From the NCBI GenBank assembly GCA_902470695.1, contig CABRHH010000033.1, positions 1 to 28,110 of the forward strand: 28,110 nucleotides of DNA. The letters are read 5' to 3'. Shown here one piece after another: positions 23,201 to 28,110 of this stretch. Position numbers and translations under genes: made by a program. The first letter of the stretch is position 1, and every line of letters begins with the position of its first letter. The notes under the pieces are model-generated. The model searched no databases and had not been told where the DNA came from. It saw only the letters and a program-made list of their open reading frames with translations. The stretch comes from an uncultured Collinsella sp. (GTDB lineage: Bacteria > Actinomycetota > Coriobacteriia > Coriobacteriales > Coriobacteriaceae).

Positions 23201-23781
23201 ATCACCAGGCGCTCGCGGGCGACCTCGGCCAGAAGCTCCATCACCTGGATACCCGTTTCGGTGTCCAGCGCGCCGGTGGGCTCGTCGGCCAGCACGATCT
23301 CGGGGTCGTTCACCAGCGCGCGGGCGATCGCCACGCGCTGCATCTGGCCACCCGACAGCTGCGCGGGCCGCTTGCTCACGTGCTCGCCCAGCCCCACGCG
23401 CTCCAGCGCGGCACGGGCGCGACGGGTCCGCTCCTCGCGCCCCACCCCTGCCAGCGTGAGCGCCAGCTCGACGTTGGCGAGCACCGTCTGGTGCGGAATG
23501 AGGTTGTAGCTCTGGAAGATGAACCCGATGCGGTGGTTGCGGTAGGTGTCCCAGTCGGCATCGGTATAGCGCGCGGTCGAGGTGCCGCCCACCACGATCT
23601 CGCCCGCGTCCGCACGGTCGAAGCCGCCCAGGATATTCAAAAACGTGGTCTTGCCCGAACCCGACGGCCCCAGTACCGCGACGAACTCGCTGTCGCGGAA
23701 CGTGATGGACACGCCGTCCAGCGCCCGCTGGACCAGATCGCCTGTTGTATACGACTTCGTGATGCCGCGAATCTCTATCAT
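20227..23781 (-). CDS. MacB/FtsX-type ABC transporter, ATPase-permease fusion
   Basis: This 1184-residue fusion joins a MacB/LolD-type ATPase to an FtsX-like permease; such mechanotransmission ABC systems export peptides or drugs, or act on the envelope. In the ATPase, Walker A GPSGSGKT is at 38-45, Q-loop Q90, signature LSGGQ at 142-146, Walker B IVLADE at 162-167 and H-loop H198. An Ala/Pro/Arg-rich linker (about 235-320) leads to the first membrane helix (about 335-360). A very large outer domain of about 680 residues follows, with an LDLSG-like repeat stretch near 749-795. The last three membrane helices come after it, with the conserved cytoplasmic loop ERKKEIGILRAMGASKRNV. The substrate is unknown. 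I start at 23781, where the ATPase fold begins; an ATG at 23814 would add 11 residues. GATAAT (23832-23827) could be a -10. Confidence 0.92.
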   Translation of the reverse strand: MIEIRGITKSYTTGDLVQRALDGVSITFRDSEFVAVLGPSGSGKTTFLNILGGFDRADAGEIVVGGTSTARYTDADWDTYRNHRIGFIFQSYNLIPHQTVLANVELALTLAGVGREERTRRARAALERVGLGEHVSKRPAQLSGGQMQRVAIARALVNDPEIVLADEPTGALDTETGIQVMELLAEVARERLVIMVTHNPQLAEEYATRIVRIKDGRIVDDSQPVRAQDPPAVPAAAGEVPGANSAADGAATGAAGATTEPARTAHRFARPASSGGADVAAEGPAALPATDGAAAASAPAHGRAARRASHRAGRRASMGFLTALSLSFNNLMTKKGRTIMTAFAGSIGIIGIAAILALSNGVNSYIAKVEQDTLSSYPLTIARQSYDLTSMLTGDGSGEGADASTSSDGSADAGTGADAGSSAGSTASTTPGKNDKIGVFTMVSDMFASVKSNDMTSFKQFLDKGGNGIRDHVSAIQYDYGITPLVFRADASAGVQELSPNALSSALSGGASSAATAGTMMTGSSAFNEMIDDPELLDEQYDVVAGRWATAPDECVLVLSKSGKVSDYTLYSIGVLDPAVLERMVDATMNGTGNVEVPDADADFTYADALGTSFKVLSPADTYRKNEETGGWTNMASDEAFMQQQVASGLDLHIVGVVKPSATAKSAALTQGIAYTSGLTSELMQRAASSEIVQQQLAAPEVDVFTGKRFDALQQEAKQGVDLASLFTVDEAGIRSAFSIDERKLAAGLDLSGFNLGGLDLSSVHLDLSGALSGIDMDSLLADVPTPDLSSILGDLGSDPILGEDELKQVGELSASYVQGFIGWLAEHGGDLAPDDPQFASKLLEAFERYAATDEAGALMDQIVQIAGQPVADRLGQAVRSYVSNQLAPYMTSVFTQLMQQAGDRVGAAVASQLQTALASALEQMAATAGPQLAQKLAANMQTAFTVDGSAFARAIHFNMDAEDLTSLMTSYANASKLTYDNNLATLGYADEANPQAVSIYPIDFEAKQDVLAAIDGYNDEMRSAGTEDKVIVYTDYMGVLMGSVTSIVNMISLVLIAFVSISLVVSSIMIGIITYISVLERKKEIGILRAMGASKRNVANVFNAETFIEGLIAGVLAIAVVVLVSVPVNAWALAEHQVEDVMQLSPVAAVVLIGISVLLTVVAGLIPSRSAARRDPVEALRSE

Positions 23782-24056
23782 ACGCCCGCCTTGAGCCTCG
23801 TGTTCTCGTTTCATCGTTGGTACCCCATTATCACGCGTCCCGGTCTCGCGCGGGGTCGAATATGGAGGTTTTCCTGCAGGTATCGCAATGCCCATACCTG
23901 CTTTGACCGCTCGCCGACCAGAACCAACCGTTGGCTGAGAAAAGAGGGCGTACGAAAACATCCGCCATGCACACCTATACAGTGAGTATGTTGGGGATTC
24001 GCCCCGAGCGCGCCGGAGCTGCACCGTGCGCGTCACCGGAAACGAGAGGGGTTTTC
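23782..24056. promoter_or_regulatory. Divergent promoter region with operator-like inverted repeat
   Basis: The 275 bp between the ABC transporter and hexosaminidase genes contain a perfect 8-bp inverted repeat, GCAGGTAT (23876-23883) and ATACCTGC (23894-23901), with a 10-bp centre. This is a typical size for a dimeric repressor site. A smaller one, CCAAC-C-GTTGG, lies near 23925-23935. For the minus strand, GATAAT (23832-23827) is -10-like. For the plus strand, TATACA near 23977 is the best -10 candidate, without a matching -35. Confidence 0.5.
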
Positions 24057-27000
24057 ATGATGCGAAACCGCTGTGTCCGAAGGGCCCTGGCGGCCCTGCT
24101 CCTATGCGCATGGGCGGTGATCGCGCTTTCCTGCCTGCCCGGCCGCGCCGTGGCCGCCGAGAGCGCCACCAACTTGGCGCTCAAGGGCACCGCCACCGCC
24201 TCGGGCGTGGAGAAGGAGGGCCAGTGGGGCCCGGCGCTCGCCATCGACGGCAACAAGGGCGGCGACCGCACCTGGCGCGAGGACGGCAACAACTTCCGCT
24301 CCCCGTCCGCCAGCCGCTGGTCGGCCAACAGCGCAAACGACGTCTGGCTCGCCATCGACCTGGGCGCCAGCGCCACCCTCGATCACGTCACCGTGACCTG
24401 GGGCAAGCAGTACGGCACCTCGTATGCCATCGAGACCTCCGATAACGGGCGCGACTGGACCCAGGTGGCCACCAAGACGCAGAACACGCCCTCCGAGGAG
24501 GTCACCTGCGCGCTTACCGGCACGACGGCCCGCCACGTGCGCGTGCACGTCACGTCCCGGAACAGCACCTACCCCGTGGGCATCTGGGAGGTCGAGGTCT
24601 TCGGCACCTGGGCAGGCAAGCCGCCCGTCACCAGCGAGGACCTGCCCTCGGTGGTGCCCACGCCGGCCACCTATGAGGCCCGCGACGGCGAGGCGTTCAC
24701 GCTCGACGCGGACACCTCCATCGTGGCTACCGGCGAGGCGGCCACCGAGGCCGAAAAGCTCGCCCGCACCCTGCGCGCCTCCACCGGCTTCAAGCTGCCC
24801 GTGGTAAGCACCGCGCCCCAGAGCGGCTCGACCATCACGCTCAAGCTGGACAAGGCGGCCGCAGACGACGAGGAGGCCTACACCCTCGACGTCACGCACG
24901 CGGGCATCACGCTCAGCGCGCCGGGCACCCATGGCCTGTTCAACGGCATTCAGACCATCTACCAGCTCTTTGGCCCCTTCGCCGTGGCGAACTTCACCAG
25001 CAACGGCCCGTGGACCACGCCGGCACTGCACATCGAGGATGCCCCGCGCTTCGAGTACCGCGGCATCATGCTCGACCCGGCGCGCTCCTTCCTCACGGTG
25101 GACGAGATCAAGCAGTCCATCGACGTCATGGCGCTCTACAAGTTCTCCTACCTGCACCTGCACCTGGCCGACGACCAGGGCTGGCGCATCGAGGTGACCA
25201 ACGAGGGCCGCGAGGCGGGCGACACCATCGACTACACGCGCCTCACGAGCATCTCCGGCCAAACCGCCATGGGCACCACCCAGCAGCAGGCCACGCCCGG
25301 CGTGGGCGGGTTCTACACCCAAGACGACCTGCGCGACATCGTGGCCTACGCCGGCGAGCACCACATCCAGGTGATCCCCGAGATCGACATCCCCGGGCAC
25401 TCGCAGGCCATCCTGCACGCGATTCCGCAGCTCAACAGCAAGGGCTCCTCGCACAACGGCACCGTGGACCCCGAGACGGGTGCCGCCATCGCCGACCCCG
25501 CCCAGTGGGTCTGCGCGCCCATCCAGACCACCTCGGCGGTGGGCAACTCCTACCTCGACCCGGACAACGATGCCACCTGGACCTTCTTCAAGCACGTGGT
25601 GAAGCAGGTGACCGACATCACCGGCTCCGGCTCCATCCACATCGGCGGCGACGAGCCGCACCGCATGAACGCCGAGCGTCCCGGCACGCACGGCCCGTTC
25701 CTCACCCGCGCCGCCCAGATCGTGCGCGACATGGGGCTGTCGCCTATCGGCTGGAACGAGTGGGCTGACGGCACCGGCGAGATCAAGGCCGGCGACACCA
25801 TCCAGTACTGGAACGGCAACCTGGGGCACGTGCAGAACAAGGTGAACACCGCGGGCGCGCAGGTGATCTGGTCGGCCGCCGACAACGCATACTTCCCGCA
25901 GAAGGCCGGCTACAACGTGTGGGGCCCCACCTGGGCGGCCGGCACCGCCGACCTCTCCAAGTTCTACGACTACGACCCGGTGGCGAAGGCCGGCGTGGCC
26001 GAGGACACGCTGCGCGGCGTGGAGGGCGCCATGTGGGCCGAGCACGCGCGCAGCATCCAGGACTTCTTCTTCCCGTCCTACCCGCGTGCCATGGCGCTGG
26101 CCGAGGTGGCGTGGTCCCCGCAGGCCAAACGAGCCGGCAAGCTCGCCGACCTCAAGCGTCGCCTGGCCGACACGGTGCCCGCCCTCACCCTGCTCGGCGC
26201 CGATTTCTACGCCGAGGACGGCCTGGTGAACAAACCGCTCGTGGCCGCCAGCGACCTTACCTGCGCGCCTTCGGTGGGCGTGCGCCACACGATCGCGCGC
26301 GGCTACATGCCCATGACCGATGCCGCCGACGTGAACGCGAAGATTGCCTGGGATAACGGCACCGAGGCGCCCCTTGAGGTGGCGCAGCGCCGCCCCTACC
26401 AGGCTCCGAATGCAAACAACAACAATAACCGTGCGCAAAACGGCCTGTGGGAGCTCGTCCTCACCGAGCTGCCCGGCGCCGGCACGCACACCGGCACCAT
26501 CACCTTCACCGCGGGCGAGGCGTCTGCCACCGACACCGTTGCGGTGACCGTGACCGACGGCGACACGGTATACGGCAACAACCTGGCCTTATCGGCCACA
26601 TCCGGTGCGCAGGGCGCCACCGTGACGGCCACGCTGACCGACTTCAAGCCGAACGCGCAGGTGGCGGTACGCTTCGGCGACATCAAGCTCGGCGCGGTCG
26701 AGGTGGACGGTGCCGGCACGGGCACGCTTGAGTTTACGGTGCCCGCCGTGAGGCCCGGGACCTACGAGCTCACCACCGATCCCGCCGGGGCGAATGCCGA
26801 CCACGTGGCGTTCACCGTCACGGCGGCCTACACCCCTGAGGTCACGCTTTCGCGCTCCGAGGTGGCGCCGGACGCCACGGTGGGCGTGCTCGTCTCGGGG
26901 CTGGAGCCGGGCACAACCGCCCAGCTCTCTTTGGTGTCCGATGCGGACGACAAGGCCGATGCAGCGCGCACCGTCACCGAGCTGGCCGTGAGCGCCGATG

Positions 27001-28094
27001 GGCGCGCGGGCGGTGTGCTGCAGGTTCCCGCCAACACCCGCCCCGGCGCTCTCACCGTGCAGGTGACGCAGGGCTGGTGGAGCGGTTCTGCCGCGCTCAC
27101 CGTGGCCGACGCCGCGCTCGCCCATCCCATCGACCAGAAGCTCTACCGGCTCGCCGGCACCTCCTCGCAGGAGACCTCCAGCGAGCAGGCCCCGGCCACG
27201 AACGCCTTCGACGGCGATCCCGAGACCTTCTGGCACACCAAGTACGGCGGCGGCACCGATGCCTTCCCGCACTACCTCACCATCGACCTGGGCGCGACAT
27301 ATGCGGTGGACGGCCTGTCCTACCTGCCGCGCCAGTCCAACGCCAACGGCCTCATCAAGGACTACCAGGTCTTTGTGACCGCCGAGGACCCGAAGGGCAT
27401 CCCCACCGGCACCCCGACGGCTCAGGGCAGCTTCCCCGACGTGCGCCAGGCCTCCACGCGCGCGGCGAGCATCGTGTCGTTCAAGGCAGTCGAGGGGCGC
27501 TACGTGACCCTCGTGGCCACCAGCTCCCTTGCGGGCAACGCCTTTGCCGGCGCGGCCGAGCTCCAGGTGAGCGGCGTGCGCGGGGACGCCCCGGCAACCG
27601 ATGGACTCATCGCGGCGCTCGCCGAGGCACAGCAGGCGGCACTTGCGGGCAAGACCCCCGAAAGCGTGGCGGCACTGGGCGCGGCCTGCGCCGACGGCGC
27701 TGCGATCCTTGTGCGCGACGACGCCTCACAGCAGGATATCGACGCTGCGGCGGCCGCCATCCGCGCCGCGATCGAGGGGCTTGCCGACGCGGTGGACCCG
27801 GAGCCGGAGCCGCAGCCGGATCCGGACCCGAATCCCGATCCGGAACCGCAGCCCGATCCCGATCCGGTGCCCACCCCCGACCCGACGCCGGATACCAAGC
27901 CCGGCCAGGGCGGGCAGGGCAACGTCGGCACCCCGGACGGCAACCCGAGCGCCCAGAAGCCCGGCTCCGCAGCCACAGGCACCGGCGGCCTGCCCCACAC
28001 CGGCGACGCACTGCCGCTGACCGCGATCGCGCTCGCAGGTGGCGCCGGTGCGGCCGCGCTTGCCGCCGGACGCCGCATGAGGCGCATGCGGTAG
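24057..28094 (+). CDS. Secreted, LPxTG-anchored GH20 beta-N-acetylhexosaminidase
   Basis: This surface enzyme should release terminal N-acetylglucosamine or N-acetylgalactosamine from host-type glycans. A signal peptide (about 1-33, ending AVAAES) is followed by an F5/8-type-C/CBM32 module (about 38-185), the GH20 N-terminal domain (about 200-310) and the GH20 barrel from about 325. The catalytic Asp-Glu pair D532-E533 lies in HIGGDEPH; LHLADDQGWRIE is also typical. Ig-like modules follow, then a second CBM32-like module (about 1025-1180), a FIVAR-like helical domain, a Pro/Asp/Glu-rich wall-spanning repeat, LPHTG at 1312-1316, a membrane segment and a basic end. I chose the ATG at 24057 (GAGAGGGG upstream) because the signal peptide starts there; the 42 residues before it are shadow. 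Product 1345 residues. It diverges from the ABC gene. Confidence 0.93.
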   Translation: MMRNRCVRRALAALLLCAWAVIALSCLPGRAVAAESATNLALKGTATASGVEKEGQWGPALAIDGNKGGDRTWREDGNNFRSPSASRWSANSANDVWLAIDLGASATLDHVTVTWGKQYGTSYAIETSDNGRDWTQVATKTQNTPSEEVTCALTGTTARHVRVHVTSRNSTYPVGIWEVEVFGTWAGKPPVTSEDLPSVVPTPATYEARDGEAFTLDADTSIVATGEAATEAEKLARTLRASTGFKLPVVSTAPQSGSTITLKLDKAAADDEEAYTLDVTHAGITLSAPGTHGLFNGIQTIYQLFGPFAVANFTSNGPWTTPALHIEDAPRFEYRGIMLDPARSFLTVDEIKQSIDVMALYKFSYLHLHLADDQGWRIEVTNEGREAGDTIDYTRLTSISGQTAMGTTQQQATPGVGGFYTQDDLRDIVAYAGEHHIQVIPEIDIPGHSQAILHAIPQLNSKGSSHNGTVDPETGAAIADPAQWVCAPIQTTSAVGNSYLDPDNDATWTFFKHVVKQVTDITGSGSIHIGGDEPHRMNAERPGTHGPFLTRAAQIVRDMGLSPIGWNEWADGTGEIKAGDTIQYWNGNLGHVQNKVNTAGAQVIWSAADNAYFPQKAGYNVWGPTWAAGTADLSKFYDYDPVAKAGVAEDTLRGVEGAMWAEHARSIQDFFFPSYPRAMALAEVAWSPQAKRAGKLADLKRRLADTVPALTLLGADFYAEDGLVNKPLVAASDLTCAPSVGVRHTIARGYMPMTDAADVNAKIAWDNGTEAPLEVAQRRPYQAPNANNNNNRAQNGLWELVLTELPGAGTHTGTITFTAGEASATDTVAVTVTDGDTVYGNNLALSATSGAQGATVTATLTDFKPNAQVAVRFGDIKLGAVEVDGAGTGTLEFTVPAVRPGTYELTTDPAGANADHVAFTVTAAYTPEVTLSRSEVAPDATVGVLVSGLEPGTTAQLSLVSDADDKADAARTVTELAVSADGRAGGVLQVPANTRPGALTVQVTQGWWSGSAALTVADAALAHPIDQKLYRLAGTSSQETSSEQAPATNAFDGDPETFWHTKYGGGTDAFPHYLTIDLGATYAVDGLSYLPRQSNANGLIKDYQVFVTAEDPKGIPTGTPTAQGSFPDVRQASTRAASIVSFKAVEGRYVTLVATSSLAGNAFAGAAELQVSGVRGDAPATDGLIAALAEAQQAALAGKTPESVAALGAACADGAAILVRDDASQQDIDAAAAAIRAAIEGLADAVDPEPEPQPDPDPNPDPEPQPDPDPVPTPDPTPDTKPGQGGQGNVGTPDGNPSAQKPGSAATGTGGLPHTGDALPLTAIALAGGAGAAALAAGRRMRRMR
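27795..27898 (+). repeat. Pro-Asp/Glu repeat coding for the cell-wall-spanning linker
   Basis: Short tandem units coding for PEPQPDPDPNPDP-like sequence form the wall-spanning stalk of the hexosaminidase. Such dipeptide-type repeats are common before LPxTG sorting signals. Confidence 0.8.
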
Positions 28095-28110
28095 CAAACG
28101 GTTCGCGATA

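Noticed and set aside
21823..23985. Plus-strand open frame of 720 codons opposite the ABC transporter
   Set aside because: Antisense shadow; the ABC motifs on the minus strand are unambiguous.
24102..26489. Minus-strand open frame of 795 codons opposite the hexosaminidase
   Set aside because: Antisense shadow with no motif; the plus strand has GH20 catalytic residues.

Overview
This is a high-GC chromosomal window. Gene content and style (tilS-hpt-ftsH order, two sortase-anchored LPxTG glycosidases, very long overlapping antisense open frames, A/D/G-rich linkers) suggest an actinobacterium. A gut Coriobacteriia member such as Collinsella is the best guess, but this rests on general resemblance and not on a search. 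I see thirteen protein-coding genes and no tRNA, rRNA, CRISPR array or complete insertion sequence.

Layout. 1-5533: on the minus strand, the conserved housekeeping run tilS (tRNA-Ile lysidine synthetase), hpt (hypoxanthine phosphoribosyltransferase) and ftsH (membrane AAA+ metalloprotease), followed by two families of GC-rich tandem repeats. 5631-6731: a WalJ/YycJ-type metallo-beta-lactamase-fold protein with an unusual 11-12-residue repeat extension at its N-terminus. It converges on a small Hsp20 heat-shock protein gene, and the two share a strong terminator. 7290-8192: about 900 bp without a clear gene, partly AT-richer, holding a 195-bp element bounded by 30-bp inverted repeats. 8193-11102: a divergent restriction-modification pair, a C5-cytosine methyltransferase and a Sau3AI/MutH-type endonuclease predicted to act at GATC. 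11528-16843: a 1771-residue secreted, wall-anchored GH2 beta-galactosidase with two F5/8-type-C-like modules. 17421-18826: a flavodoxin and phosphoglycerate mutase (gpmA). 19053-23781: on the minus strand, DAHP synthase (aromatic amino acid entry step) and a large MacB-like ABC ATPase-permease fusion. 24057-28094: a secreted, wall-anchored GH20 beta-N-acetylhexosaminidase.

How the genes fit together. The two anchored glycosidases have complementary specificities (beta-galactose and beta-hexosamine) and carry carbohydrate-binding modules. They fit a cell that trims host glycans such as mucin or milk-type oligosaccharides, though they are not in one operon and no sugar importer is present here. 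The remaining genes are housekeeping, apart from the restriction-modification island, which looks like an acquired insertion.

The most unusual features are tandem repeats placed at gene ends (ftsH 3' end, walJ 5' end, downstream of the endonuclease), an apparent tandem duplication of the last codons and stop of ftsH, a foldable inverted-repeat element with two mutually exclusive pairings, and several leader hairpins (tilS, aroG, gpmA). I found no clearly new multi-gene system. The best candidates for something undescribed are the 7720-7914 element and the repeat-driven variation at the ends of ftsH and walJ.
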